A model generated the notes under the pieces. That model did not search any database, had not been told where the DNA came from, and saw only the letters and a program-made list of their open reading frames with translations. Below, piece by piece: positions 32,007 through 41,001 of a stretch of DNA of 52,286 bases. Where the stretch lies: assembly GCA_020854835.1 (NCBI GenBank), contig JAHKLX010000061.1, positions 1 to 52,286 on the forward strand, given 5' to 3'. Every line of letters starts with the position of its first letter. Positions within the stretch are counted from its first letter, which is position 1. Both the position numbers and the translations under genes were made by a program. This DNA comes from Microcaldota archaeon (lineage in GTDB: Archaea; Micrarchaeota; Micrarchaeia; Anstonellales; JAGGVH01).

Positions 32007-34320
32007 AATCGCATATGGCGACAGCCGTCTGGCAAAACGGTGGGTCAATAAAAAAACCACCTTTGACGAGTTATGCGAACGGTTCAAAGTCACCCGCCGT
32101 ACAACTGAAACTGTCGCAGAATACAAGAGATTCACCAAAGACCGCCGCGACGCCGCAAAAGACGTAGGCGGCTATGTCCTTGGCCACCTCAAAAGCGGCA
32201 GGCGTAAAAAGGATACGGTGGAAAGCCGCTCCGGGATAACTCTTGACGCCGATCACGCCGGCAGCAATTTTATCGACACCGTGGAGATGTTGTTTTCTCA
32301 CAAGTGCGTGATCTACTCCACCCACAGCCATACGCCGGAAGGACCCCGGCTCCGTATGGTTGTCCCGCTTGCCCGCGAGGTTTCGCCGGACGAATACGTT
32401 GCCGTTTCCCGACTGGTAGCGGAAGTCATCGGTATGGACTTCTTCGACGACAGCACCTATGAACCGGAACGTTTGATGTACTGGCCGTCCACACCTTCCG
32501 ACGGTGAATATATCTTCAAAACAATCGACGGCGATGTACTTGACCCTGACGCATACCTATCCAAACTCTCCGACTGGCACGACTGCTCGCTCTGGCCTAC
32601 GTCAAGCCGCCAGTCTGAGGTGATACAGCGCAGCATCCGACAACAGCAAGACCCTCTCGCCAAGGATAGCGTGGTCGGCGCTTTCTGCCGCGCCTATCCG
32701 ATTGAGGATGTGATTGCAACATTCCTGCCTGACATCTACGAGCCATCAGCAATGGGCGGCCGCTACGATTATATCCCCGCCGACAGTTCGGCGGGCGTGG
32801 TGCTGTATGAAAGCAAATGGTCGTATTCCCATCACGCCACCGACCCCGCCTGTGGCAAGCTACTAAACGCCTTTGACCTCGTCCGCATCCATAAGTTCAC
32901 CGACCTTGACGATAAGGCTGGTTTCAAGGCGATGAGCGAATTTGCAGTACAGGATGAAAATGTAAAGCTGCTGCTTGCCGAAGAACGCATTGCAAAGGCT
33001 GAAAGCGACTTTGACGAAGATGCGGATTGGAAATCCGGGCTTCAGCGTGAGAAAAGCGGCATCCTCTCCAACACCCTCGGCAACCTGCTCCTTATCTTGA
33101 ACAACGATGAAACCTTAACGGGCATCCGGCACAATCGGCTTGCCAACCAAATATACGGCGAAGAACTGCCCTGGGAACGACCCCATAAACCGTGGCGGGA
33201 TGTCGACACAGCCCAGCTTGTAGCTTTCATCGATAAACGCTACGGCACGTTCTCGGCTCGAAACTATGAACTTGCCTTGACAAAGGTCGCCGACGACCGT
33301 GCCTACCACCCGATTCGAGAATACCTCGAAGGCTTGCCCGAATGGGACAAGGTCCCTCGAATCGACACACTGCTCATTGACTACCTCGGCGCTGAAGATT
33401 CCCCATATACCAGAGCCGTCACCCGCAAGACCCTCGTGGCAGCGGTGGCTCGAATTATATTCCCCGGCACAAAGCACGACTCCATTCTTGTGCTCAACGG
33501 CAAGCAGGGTATCGGAAAGTCCACCCTCTTTTCCAAACTGGGGCAGCAATGGTACTCCGACAGCCTTTCCATATCGGACATGAAGGACAAAACCGCCCCG
33601 GAGAAGCTGCAAGGCTACTGGATACTGGAACTCGGTGAGCTTGCGGGCATTAAGAAAATAGACGTTGAGACGGTGAAATCCTTTATTACCCGCACGGATG
33701 ATAAGTATCGTCCTTCCTATGGCCGGGCGGTCGAAAGCCATCCACGCCAATGCATTATCGTAGGTACAACCAACTCAGACGGCGGATTCCTGCGGGACAT
33801 CACGGGCAACAGGCGCTTCTGGCCTGTTTGGGTATCCGGTGAAGGCAAATACCGTGCTTGGGAACTGACGGATATAGACCAGATTTGGGCGGAAGCCCTT
33901 GTAAAATATCAAGACGGTGAGGAGTTGTTCTTAAAAGGTGAGGTTGCAATGGCGGCTTTCGCCGAACAGCGCAACGCTCTGGAGAACGACGAGCGCGAGG
34001 GCATGGTTTTAGATTACCTTGAAACCCTGCTCCCTGAAAGTTGGGACACAATGGATATTTATCGCAGGATAGAATACATCCGTTCACCTGACGACCCTAC
34101 AAGGGCGAACGGAAGCATCCGCAGGAATCAAGTCTGCGTGATGGAGATATGGTGCGAGTGCTTCGGTAAGCCCCGCGAGTCCATAAAGAAAGCTGATTCC
34201 TATGAGATTCAAGGCATATTGAATCGTATCGGTGGCTGGTCTCTATTCGATGGAAATAAAACCGGCAAAAAATCCTTGCCCATCTATGGCATCCAGAGGG
34301 TGTTCGTTAGAACGGAATGA
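31996..34320 (+). CDS. PrimPol-VapE primase-helicase (774 aa)
   Basis: The start is the ATG at 31996 inside the DUF4406 gene; longer upstream frames overlap it out of phase. Residues 1-200 resemble a PrimPol-type primase (TLDAD at 82-86 as the metal site, then PERLMYWPS). The VapE AAA+ helicase follows, with Walker A GKQGIGKST (502-510) and the downstream LGELAGIKK and RPSYGRAVE segments. It should prime and unwind DNA for phage replication together with the family A polymerase. It ends at 34320, and the next 226 bp have no gene. Confidence 0.92.
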   Translation: MELKIAYGDSRLAKRWVNKKTTFDELCERFKVTRRTTETVAEYKRFTKDRRDAAKDVGGYVLGHLKSGRRKKDTVESRSGITLDADHAGSNFIDTVEMLFSHKCVIYSTHSHTPEGPRLRMVVPLAREVSPDEYVAVSRLVAEVIGMDFFDDSTYEPERLMYWPSTPSDGEYIFKTIDGDVLDPDAYLSKLSDWHDCSLWPTSSRQSEVIQRSIRQQQDPLAKDSVVGAFCRAYPIEDVIATFLPDIYEPSAMGGRYDYIPADSSAGVVLYESKWSYSHHATDPACGKLLNAFDLVRIHKFTDLDDKAGFKAMSEFAVQDENVKLLLAEERIAKAESDFDEDADWKSGLQREKSGILSNTLGNLLLILNNDETLTGIRHNRLANQIYGEELPWERPHKPWRDVDTAQLVAFIDKRYGTFSARNYELALTKVADDRAYHPIREYLEGLPEWDKVPRIDTLLIDYLGAEDSPYTRAVTRKTLVAAVARIIFPGTKHDSILVLNGKQGIGKSTLFSKLGQQWYSDSLSISDMKDKTAPEKLQGYWILELGELAGIKKIDVETVKSFITRTDDKYRPSYGRAVESHPRQCIIVGTTNSDGGFLRDITGNRRFWPVWVSGEGKYRAWELTDIDQIWAEALVKYQDGEELFLKGEVAMAAFAEQRNALENDEREGMVLDYLETLLPESWDTMDIYRRIEYIRSPDDPTRANGSIRRNQVCVMEIWCECFGKPRESIKKADSYEIQGILNRIGGWSLFDGNKTGKKSLPIYGIQRVFVRTE

Positions 34321-34349
34321 AGCGTTTTTATTGCCTGTCTGCTCGTTTG

Positions 34350-34388
34350 GGGGCTTCGGCAACCAAACTCGGCAAAGTCGCAAGCCCC
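34350..34388 (+). other. Inverted repeat in the 34,321-34,546 gap
   Basis: GGGGCTT (34350-34356) and AAGCCCC (34382-34388) form a 7-bp stem with a 25-nt loop. No T tract follows, so termination is unlikely. The rest of the 226-bp gap is AT-rich and shows no supported gene. Confidence 0.35.
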
Positions 34389-34546
34389 TAATAAATCAAG
34401 GTTCTGCGGTTGCTGTTTCCCTTATTGCCCATTTTATTCTACTAATTTATATAGGTAAGGATAAGGGTAATAGGCACACGTAAAACGCACGCGTAGTAAT
34501 TATAGGAAAAATCGGGCAAACGGCAATTGAGAAATTGGAGGTCATC

Positions 34547-34834
34547 GTGAGAGAAAAAACCATAGAACAAAAACTCATAAAAGCGGTCAAGGCAGTGGGC
34601 GGTATCGCACCTAAATTTACAAGTCCCGGTTTTGATGGAATGCCCGACCGCCTTGTTCTCCTGCCACGTGGCAAAATCGCCTTTGTTGAAGTGAAGCGGC
34701 ATGGGGAGAAACCCCGACCTTTGCAGGAAGCGCGGCATGGGTTGCTTCGGCGGTTGGGTTTTGCGGTCTACGTTTTGGACGATGGAGAGCAAATCGAAGA
34801 AATCTTAGAACAGATAGGAGGTGATGCCGAATGA
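34547..34834 (+). CDS. VRR-NUC domain nuclease (95 aa)
   Basis: GTG start at 34547, five nt after GGAGG. The whole protein is a VRR-NUC domain: a TIEQKLIKAVKAVGG helix, the PD-(D/E)xK core GMPDRLVLLP then AFVEVKR (E and K present), and a final ARHGLLRRLGFAVYVLDD strand. Members are Holliday-junction-resolvase-like nucleases often paired with SNF2 helicases in phages, as here: the SNF2-type gene starts 4 nt before its stop. Confidence 0.9.
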   Translation: MREKTIEQKLIKAVKAVGGIAPKFTSPGFDGMPDRLVLLPRGKIAFVEVKRHGEKPRPLQEARHGLLRRLGFAVYVLDDGEQIEEILEQIGGDAE

Positions 34835-36194
34835 AGTTCATACCGCACGATTACCAGCGATATGCCACCGAGTATATCAAAGAAAAGCCTGTTGCTGCTA
34901 TATTCCTCGATATGGGCTTGGGTTAGGTAAGACTGTGTTAACACTCACTGCCATTGCCGACCTGCTGTTTGACAGCTTCGAAGCCCACAGGATTTTAGTC
35001 ATCGCACCTTTGCGAGTTGCCCGAAACACGTGGCCGGAAGAACTTCACAAATGGGAGCATCTCGACCACCTGCGGTATTCGGTGGCGGTCGGCACGGAAG
35101 CGGAGCGGAAAGCGGCACTACGAGCCAAATCAGATATTTACATCATCAACCGTGAAAACATCCAGTGGCTGATTGAGGACAGCAGTATCCCCTTTGACTT
35201 TGACACCTTGGTAATTGATGAACTGTCCAGCTTCAAAAACCACCAGACAAAACGCTTCAGGTCTTTAATGAAAGTTCGCCCCAAGGTTAAACGCATCATC
35301 GGGCTGACGGGAACGCCGAGCAGCAACGGACTAATGGATTTATGGGCTGAATATCGGCTACTTGACATGGGACAGCGGCTTGGAAGGTTTATCGGGCAGT
35401 ATCGCACGGCATACTTCACGCCTGATAAGCGGAATGGTCAGGTCATCTTCAGCTACAAGCCCCTGCCCGATGCGGAAAAGCAAATATACGCTAAAATTAC
35501 CGACATCACCATTTCCATGAAATCCACTGACCATCTGATCATGCCTGAACTGGTAACCGCCGAATACTTGGTCACTTTATCGGGCAAAGAGCGTGAGCGG
35601 TACGATGAACTTAGGCAGGACTTGGTGCTGAAACTGGTAGGTGGCGAAATTACAGCCGCAAATGCCGCCGCCCTGTCAGGCAAGCTCTGCCAAATGGCAA
35701 ATGGTGCGGTTTATGGTGATGATGGCGAAGTCCACCACATCCACGACCGCAAGTTGGATGCCCTTGAGGATTTAATCGAAGCCGCCAACGGCAAGCCGGT
35801 TCTAGTGGCGTACTGGTTCAAGCACGACTTGGAGCGAATAAAAGAACGGCTGCAAAAACTGCATATCCCTTTTTTACAGCTTGATTCATCCGAGAGCATC
35901 ACCTGTTGGAATCGCAGAGAACTGCCCGTGGCACTTGTCCATCCCGCTTCAGCAGGCCACGGGCTGAACCTTCAAACAGGTGGCGGCGCTATTATATGGT
36001 TCGGGCTGACATGGAGTCTTGAGCTTTACCAACAGACCAACGCCCGCCTATGGCGGCAGGGTCAGACCGCCGAAACGGTGGTTCTCCACCACATAATCGC
36101 CAAAGACACCCTTGACGAGCGGGTGATGAAAGCCCTGTCCGATAAAGACAGGACGCAGACCGCCTTAATCGAAGCGGTAAAAGCCAATCTATGA
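34831..36194 (+). pseudogene. SNF2-type helicase disrupted by a frameshift in Walker A
   Basis: The gene starts correctly at ATG 34831 (TAGGAGG upstream, overlapping the VRR-NUC stop) and reads MKFIPHDYQRYATEYIKEKP to FLDMGLG, then meets TAG at 34924. The rest of the helicase, from KTVLTLTAIADLL onward, is intact in another frame up to 36194: the DELSSF box II, GLTGTPSSNG motif III and the QTNARLWRQGQ motif VI are all present. Relative to the expected GLGKT codons there are 5 extra nucleotides (TAGGT) after GGT, resembling a faulty repeat of the preceding TGGGT. A downstream internal start would lack Walker A. It may be a true mutation, a sequencing error, or an unusual recoding. Confidence 0.85.
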
Positions 36195-36251
36195 AAATCT
36201 ATGGAGTCAATAGCTGCCAATCCGAGTGGACTAAATTATCGGAGGTAGCCT

Positions 36252-36683
36252 ATGAGCAAGCCAAAACTGTCGGCAAAGGACTATCTGTCCCAAGCCTACC
36301 GTATAGACCAGCGCATCAACAGCAAGATTGAGCAGGTACAGTCACTGCGAGACATCACCGAAAAAGCGAGCGCCACCCTGTCGGACGTGCCGCCAAGCAA
36401 AGGAACCCGTAATGTCCACCGCATGGAGGATGTTATCGCCAAGATGGTGGATTTAGAGTCGGAAATTAACGCCGACCTGACCCGCCTTATAAACCTGAAG
36501 CATGAAATCGTCACGGTGATTAAGTGCGTAGAAAGCCCCGAATTGCAGACCCTTCTGGAACTGAGGTATCTTTGTTTTAAGACTTGGGAGCAGATAGCGG
36601 TTGCGCTGCATTTCGATCTCCGCTGGGTACACCGTCTCCACAACCGCGCCTTGAACGAGGTAGAATTAATACGCCACTGTTGA
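36252..36683 (+). CDS. DUF1492/ArpU-like sigma-region-4 regulator (143 aa)
   Basis: ATG at 36252 after TCGGAGG. The N-terminal part is a long helix (AKDYLSQAYRIDQRINSKIE). The C-terminal helix-turn-helix (LQTLLELRYLCFKTWEQIAV, then LHFDLRWVHRLHNRALNEV) is the region-4-like module of DUF1492 and late-gene activators of ArpU type. It is last in the early block and likely switches on the late genes. A terminator and the HNH/terminase genes follow. Confidence 0.82.
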   Translation: MSKPKLSAKDYLSQAYRIDQRINSKIEQVQSLRDITEKASATLSDVPPSKGTRNVHRMEDVIAKMVDLESEINADLTRLINLKHEIVTVIKCVESPELQTLLELRYLCFKTWEQIAVALHFDLRWVHRLHNRALNEVELIRHC

Positions 36684-36745
36684 CCACTATAATACCTCTA
36701 AGGGACCTGTTATTATTAGAATAGCAAAGTTGAATGCACACACGA

Positions 36746-36776
36746 GCCTCGCGGGAGCAATTCCACGGGGCTTTTT
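36746..36776 (+). terminator. Terminator between early regulator and packaging genes
   Basis: GCCTCGCGGGA pairs imperfectly with TCCACGGGGC around a GCAAT loop and is followed by five T residues (36772-36776). It lies in the 120-bp gap after the DUF1492 gene and probably separates early from late transcription. Confidence 0.75.
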
Positions 36777-36803
36777 CTATGCCCCGAAACGGAGGAAAAA
36801 GCA

Positions 36804-37154
36804 ATGCCATATAAAGCGAAGAAGCCGTGCGCCCACAGAAGCTGCCGTGAATTGACTTCGAGCCGCTACTGCGAAGCCCATACAAAACAGGAAGCCAAAC
36901 GATATAACAGGAACGACCGCGACCCTGACAGCAACAAACGCTACGGCAGGACATGGAAACAAATCCGCGCGGCGTTCCTGTCAGCGAACCCGCTGTGCGC
37001 GATGTGTCAACGTGACGGACGGCTTACTCCCGCGACGCTTGCCCACCACAAAGTCAAGCTGACTGATGGCGGCACGAACGACTGGGAGAACATGATGGCG
37101 CTTTGTCAAGAATGCCACTCAAGGCTTCACGCTGGGCAAGGCGACTACTTTTAG
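36804..37154 (+). CDS. Phage HNH endonuclease (packaging-associated, 116 aa)
   Basis: ATG at 36804 behind GGAGGAAA. Zinc and active-site residues are clear: CAMCQ, LAHHKVKLTDGG, ENMMALCQECHSRLH. A second Cys pair (CAHRSC) is at the N-terminus. HNH proteins encoded directly before the small terminase gene, as in HK97 and several Gram-positive cos phages, are needed for cutting DNA during packaging. The non-coding 133 bp after it is a candidate cos region. Confidence 0.92.
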   Translation: MPYKAKKPCAHRSCRELTSSRYCEAHTKQEAKRYNRNDRDPDSNKRYGRTWKQIRAAFLSANPLCAMCQRDGRLTPATLAHHKVKLTDGGTNDWENMMALCQECHSRLHAGQGDYF

Positions 37155-37158
37155 GTTC

Positions 37159-37287
37159 AGACCGAGGGGCGGTCTCAATCCCTGTGGCTGTTAAGGCGGA
37201 CAGCGCGTTCGGCCTTTCGTGTGAATTTTTCAAAAATCAAAAATCAAAAAATCAAAACGGAAATCAAAACCGAGGAGGTGACGCTTT
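37159..37287 (+). other. Candidate cos/packaging region upstream of the small terminase gene
   Basis: Between HNH and terS lies an inverted repeat AGACCG-AGGGG-CGGTCT (37159-37175). It is followed by an A-rich run in which ATCAAAA-like units recur about five times (37230-37275), which could bind or bend for the small terminase. Location and symmetry fit a cos site, but no cut site can be read from sequence alone. Confidence 0.35.
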
Positions 37288-37788
37288 ATGCCCAGCGGCG
37301 GTTATCGTCCGGGGGCAGGCCGTCCTCGGAAGAACCCAATCGATAAGAAGCTTGAAGGCAAAACTGCCAACACGAATGTTACGAGTCAGCCCAAACCCAA
37401 AAAGGTTAATTCCAAAAATGTGATGGCGGACTACTTCTCTATGGCGATGAAGGAATGTGAAAAGGAAGTGCCATCGGCGGACGTGCTGCGAAACGAAATC
37501 GAGGAATACATTGCGGCTCGCGGCTGTGACGGTTATGTCGCGCCGCAGACAATTACGGACTATGTGCTGAACAGACAAGGCTTTCTTGCCTGCGAAGCCA
37601 TGAACCGCAAAATCGGACGCATGACCAAGGAACTAAAGCTGTCGCCCTACGTCACGGCGGGTTCAGCTTACTATAAGGCAATGCAAGGCGACTTTAACCT
37701 GATTATGCAAATTATCAATCGGCACAGCGGGAATCAGGGCGAAGAAAAGAACGCTTTCCTCGAACTGCTCACAAACAGGGGGTTTTAG
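37288..37788 (+). CDS. Phage terminase small subunit, P27 family
   Basis: 166 aa, ATG at 37288 behind GAGGAGGTG. The start SGGYRPGAGRPRK is the usual glycine/arginine-rich N-terminus of the P27-type small terminase. The central IEEYIAARGCDGYVAPQTIT and LNRQGFLACEAMNRKIGRMT segments are helical. It should recognise the packaging site and hand DNA to the large terminase, which here lies 4 kb downstream because methyltransferase and accessory genes are inserted between. Confidence 0.88.
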   Translation: MPSGGYRPGAGRPRKNPIDKKLEGKTANTNVTSQPKPKKVNSKNVMADYFSMAMKECEKEVPSADVLRNEIEEYIAARGCDGYVAPQTITDYVLNRQGFLACEAMNRKIGRMTKELKLSPYVTAGSAYYKAMQGDFNLIMQIINRHSGNQGEEKNAFLELLTNRGF

Positions 37789-37791
37789 GAT

Positions 37792-39045
37792 ATGAAATCG
37801 ACCGAGAGATTTGAAAAAGTAAATATAGACCGGCTTGTGCCATACGCCCGCAACGCGAGGATCCACAGCAAGGAGCAGATTTTACAGCTTCGCTCAAGCC
37901 TACGGGAATTTGGCTTTGTATCCCCTATCATCGCGGACAAAGAGTTAAACATCATTGCAGGACACGGCCGTGTCCTCGCCGCCAAAGCCGAAGGCTTAAC
38001 CGAAATCCCCTGCGTGTTTGTGGAGCATCTGACCGAAGCCCAGAAAAAAGCGTATATCCTCGCCGACAACCGTCTGGCTCTCAGCGCTGGATGGGATGAG
38101 GAGCTGCTGGCATTGGAATTTGCCGACCTCAAGGAACTCGGCTTTGACCTCGAAATAACGGGCTTTGACACCGACGAGATTGAAAAACTCTTCGCCGACT
38201 CCGACGGCGAGGTAACTGATGACGACTTTGACCTTACAGCCGCCCTTGAACAGGCGGCTTTTGTTTTGCCCGGTGATTTGTGGACGCTGGGGCGGCACCG
38301 GCTTATCTGCGGCGACGCCACCGATGCCGATACATTGAAAAGGCTGATGGACGGACGCAAGGCTAACCTCGTCCTCACTGATCCCCCTTACAACGTCAGC
38401 TTTGAGTCTGCGAGCGGACTGAAAATCAAGAACGACAGCATGAAAGCCGAGCAGTTCTATAACTTCCTGCTCTCAGCTTTCCGCAACCTCGCTGAGAACC
38501 TCGAAGGCGGCGGCTCGGTATATATCTTCCACGCCGACACCGAGGGCGAGAACTTCCGCAGAGCGTTCCGGGAGTCGGGCTTCCACCTTTCGGGAACATG
38601 CATCTGGGTAAAGGACAGCTTCGTTATGGGACGCTCACCCTACCAGTGGCAGCATGAGCCTATCCTCTATGGTTGGTTGAAAACGGGAACGCACAAATGG
38701 TACGCGGGGAGAGCCGAAGCGACCATCTGGAACTTCGCCAAACCGAAGCGCAACAGCGACCACCCGACCAGTAAACCCCTCGATCTGCTTGCTTACCCCA
38801 TCAGGAACAGCAGTCAGGCGAACGGTATCGTACTCGACACCTTCGGAGGTAGCGGCTCGACGCTCATTGCCTGCGAGCAAGCGGATAGAATCTGCAATAT
38901 GCTCGAACTGGACGAAAAATACGCGTCGGTCATCCTGCGCCGTTATGCCGTGTTCAAGCAAAACGACGGTGCGGACATCACTTGCGAACGTGGCGGCAAG
39001 ACATTCCGATATGCCGACCTCGTGAAGGAGGTGGCGGGAAAATGA
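37792..39045 (+). CDS. ParB-domain plus N6/N4 DNA methyltransferase fusion
   Basis: 417 aa, starting 4 nt after terS. Residues 1-110 are a ParB-like nuclease/NTPase domain (VPYARNARIHS, then IIAGHGRVLAAKAEGL). The methyltransferase has DPPYNVSF near 200 (motif IV), then FGGSGST near 360 (motif I), the beta-class order. It should methylate phage DNA, protecting it from host restriction. The next methylase gene overlaps its stop by 4 nt (ATGA). Confidence 0.93.
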   Translation: MKSTERFEKVNIDRLVPYARNARIHSKEQILQLRSSLREFGFVSPIIADKELNIIAGHGRVLAAKAEGLTEIPCVFVEHLTEAQKKAYILADNRLALSAGWDEELLALEFADLKELGFDLEITGFDTDEIEKLFADSDGEVTDDDFDLTAALEQAAFVLPGDLWTLGRHRLICGDATDADTLKRLMDGRKANLVLTDPPYNVSFESASGLKIKNDSMKAEQFYNFLLSAFRNLAENLEGGGSVYIFHADTEGENFRRAFRESGFHLSGTCIWVKDSFVMGRSPYQWQHEPILYGWLKTGTHKWYAGRAEATIWNFAKPKRNSDHPTSKPLDLLAYPIRNSSQANGIVLDTFGGSGSTLIACEQADRICNMLELDEKYASVILRRYAVFKQNDGADITCERGGKTFRYADLVKEVAGK

Positions 39046-39821
39046 TACAGACCGTACTCAGATACCCCGGCGCCAAGTGGGTCTTGTCAAAATGGATATG
39101 CGACAACCTCCCATCTCACGAAGTCTACCTTGAACCATTCTTCGGGAGCGGCGCGGTGTTTTTCGGCAAAAAGCCATGCCACACCGAGACAATAAATGAC
39201 CTCGACGGCGACGTGGTGAACCTCTTCAAGGTTATCCGCGAGCGCGCCGAGGAACTATGCGAGGCCGTGTCACTCACGCCTTGGGCGCGTGACGAATATT
39301 ACAAGTCCTACAAATGTGATAGTTCAGATGACGTGGAGCGGGCGCGGGTTTTCCTCGTCCGCTGCTGGCAAGCCTTCGGTACCCGTACCGGCCAGCGCAG
39401 CGGATGGCGAAACCGTACCATCGGCAAAAGTCCAAAAGAGCCGAACACCTGGCGCAAACTACCGGAACGTATTCAGGCGGCAGCCGACAGGCTACTCGGT
39501 GTCCAGATTGAGAATACGGACGCGCTTTCGCTCATCGGCCGCTATAACTCCACGAACTGCCTGATATACGCCGACCCGCCGTACATGGCGGGCACCAGAA
39601 GCAAAAGCATCTACGCTTATGAGTGCGACGACGGTTACCATGTCCGCTTGCTCGACAAACTTACCGCGCACAGCGGGTCGGTAGTGCTGTCCGGTTATGA
39701 CAGCCCGCTTTACAACGAGCGATTAAAAGACTGGAGGCGCATCGAAAAGGATGCCCGTGCCGAACGTGGCATGGGGCGGCGCGAGGTGCTGTGGATTAAG
39801 GAGGCGGTCGCCAATGAATAA
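39042..39821 (+). CDS. DNA adenine methylase, Dam/D12 class
   Basis: 259 aa, ATG at 39042. Motif I (EPFFGSGAVFFGK) precedes motif IV (YADPPYMAG), the alpha-class order of Dam, with the N-terminal LRYPGAKW that holds S-adenosylmethionine. Target sequences of D12 enzymes vary. Paired with the ParB-methylase it gives the phage two modifications. A 23-codon frame with a hydrophobic stretch starts inside its end at 39814, but has too little support. Confidence 0.94.
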   Translation: MIQTVLRYPGAKWVLSKWICDNLPSHEVYLEPFFGSGAVFFGKKPCHTETINDLDGDVVNLFKVIRERAEELCEAVSLTPWARDEYYKSYKCDSSDDVERARVFLVRCWQAFGTRTGQRSGWRNRTIGKSPKEPNTWRKLPERIQAAADRLLGVQIENTDALSLIGRYNSTNCLIYADPPYMAGTRSKSIYAYECDDGYHVRLLDKLTAHSGSVVLSGYDSPLYNERLKDWRRIEKDARAERGMGRREVLWIKEAVANE

Positions 39822-39932
39822 GAAAATCACCCTACCCTGCCTGGTATTCGTTCTCGGCGGTATTGTGTCATACACACAAGGATAAAGGGCTGTTTTTCCT
39901 TGATATTCGGTACATTTATTATCACATATACG

Positions 39933-39965
39933 CTTGCTATTACAGGTGTTTAGAGTGATATATGT
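39933..39965 (+). promoter_or_regulatory. Repeated promoter-like element, copy 1
   Basis: TTGCTA, 17-nt spacer, GATATA. The 33-nt block (starting CTTGCTATTACAGG, ending GAGTGATATATGT) recurs with only three changes at 41464-41496. It sits 55 nt before the gene at 40021, so both copies probably drive accessory genes independently of the late operon. Confidence 0.6.
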
Positions 39966-40020
39966 AATGCGCGGAGGGTAACAAGCCCCCGCAAAATCAA
40001 GGAAAACGGAGGAAACGAAC

Positions 40021-41001
40021 ATGAAAATCAACTATAACGTAACAGGCTCGGAACGCAAATCACTGGTGGCGGCCATCAGCCAAGAACTGAACGCCCCAAC
40101 CAAGTACCTCGGAGCACCGTCATTCGCCTATGAAGTGGGTGGCTACCACATTGATAAGAACGGCACAGTCACGGGCGAGGATAACCGCGAGCTGGTCGCA
40201 GACCTTTGCGGTTTGCACAGCTTCAGGGCGGTCAGCGAAGAATACGACACGCCGACCACCGAAGCCGAGGAGTCCCCCGCTTTTGCTGACTTACAGCTTA
40301 TCGCAAACGAGGAATTGGGGCTTGGGCGGGAACGCCGCGACCCTGTCGGCGAAAACGGAATGCAAGCAAACGATGTTCCCGAAAGCTACACCTACCAAGC
40401 GGAACTCAGCGACCCCGATTGCCCTGACCGTATGGAGGTTTTTGGCGCGGAGAATGACGAGGACGCTTTACGGCAGGCTTACGAGTTATGTGAAGGCGAG
40501 GTAGTTTTGCTTGAACTCTTCCAACTGGACGAGGATTACAACATCATCCGCTCGGTGGAGATTACACCCCGAACCGACTGCCTTACCATTGAAATACCCC
40601 TTGACGGCTTCACGCCTGAGAAGCTCGACAACCTCGCCAAACTGGTGAATGCCAAAGCCCCGCTTATCAAGGCGGCGCTCGGCACGGATGACCTGCCGAT
40701 TAAGCAGACCAGCGACAAGCTCCAGTTCCCTTGGTTTAGAGGAACGATTGACGCGGAATACACGGAAGCCTACGCCACGCTGGTCAGCCTGCTCTGCAAG
40801 ACGGCGCTTGAAAAGAAGCGTGTCACGGCAAAAGAAAAGGACGGCATTGACAATCCCAAATACGCCATGCGGTGCTTCCTGCTCTCCCTCGGCTTCATCG
40901 GAGACGAATACAAAGCGGCTCGGAAGATACTGCTTTCAAGACTTGAGGGCAATTCAAGCTGGAAAAGCGGCAAGAAAATGGAGGTGACGGACAGTGAATA
41001 A
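40021..41001 (+). CDS. Conserved mobile-element protein of the 'virulence-related' family, function unknown (326 aa)
   Basis: ATG at 40021, GGAGG upstream. The C-terminal half (LDNLAKLVNAKAPLIKAALG, then KYAMRCFLLSLGFIGDEYK and the WFRGTIDAEY strand) is strongly conserved in Bacillota phages and conjugative elements, where it is often labelled virulence protein without evidence. The N-terminus VAAISQELNAPTKYLGAPSF with GGYHIDKNG is a separate small domain. An acidic middle suggests a DNA mimic or antirestriction role, but that is speculation. It has its own promoter-like element. Confidence 0.65.
   Translation: MKINYNVTGSERKSLVAAISQELNAPTKYLGAPSFAYEVGGYHIDKNGTVTGEDNRELVADLCGLHSFRAVSEEYDTPTTEAEESPAFADLQLIANEELGLGRERRDPVGENGMQANDVPESYTYQAELSDPDCPDRMEVFGAENDEDALRQAYELCEGEVVLLELFQLDEDYNIIRSVEITPRTDCLTIEIPLDGFTPEKLDNLAKLVNAKAPLIKAALGTDDLPIKQTSDKLQFPWFRGTIDAEYTEAYATLVSLLCKTALEKKRVTAKEKDGIDNPKYAMRCFLLSLGFIGDEYKAARKILLSRLEGNSSWKSGKKMEVTDSE

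Noticed and set aside
34821..36194. A single 457-aa helicase starting at 34821 or 34824
   Set aside because: Its first 30 residues are an out-of-frame reading of the true N-terminus. The real start is 34831 and the frame is broken at 34924.
36191..36331. 46-codon frame overlapping the helicase stop (ATGA)
   Set aside because: It has no good ribosome site and runs out of frame into the DUF1492 gene; nothing supports coding.
37225..37280. CRISPR-like array from recurring ATCAAAA units
   Set aside because: The units are only about 7 nt, not separated by spacers of constant length, and there are no cas genes.
39814..39885. 23-codon frame with a hydrophobic stretch after the Dam gene
   Set aside because: It is too short to judge, and no relative is recognised.
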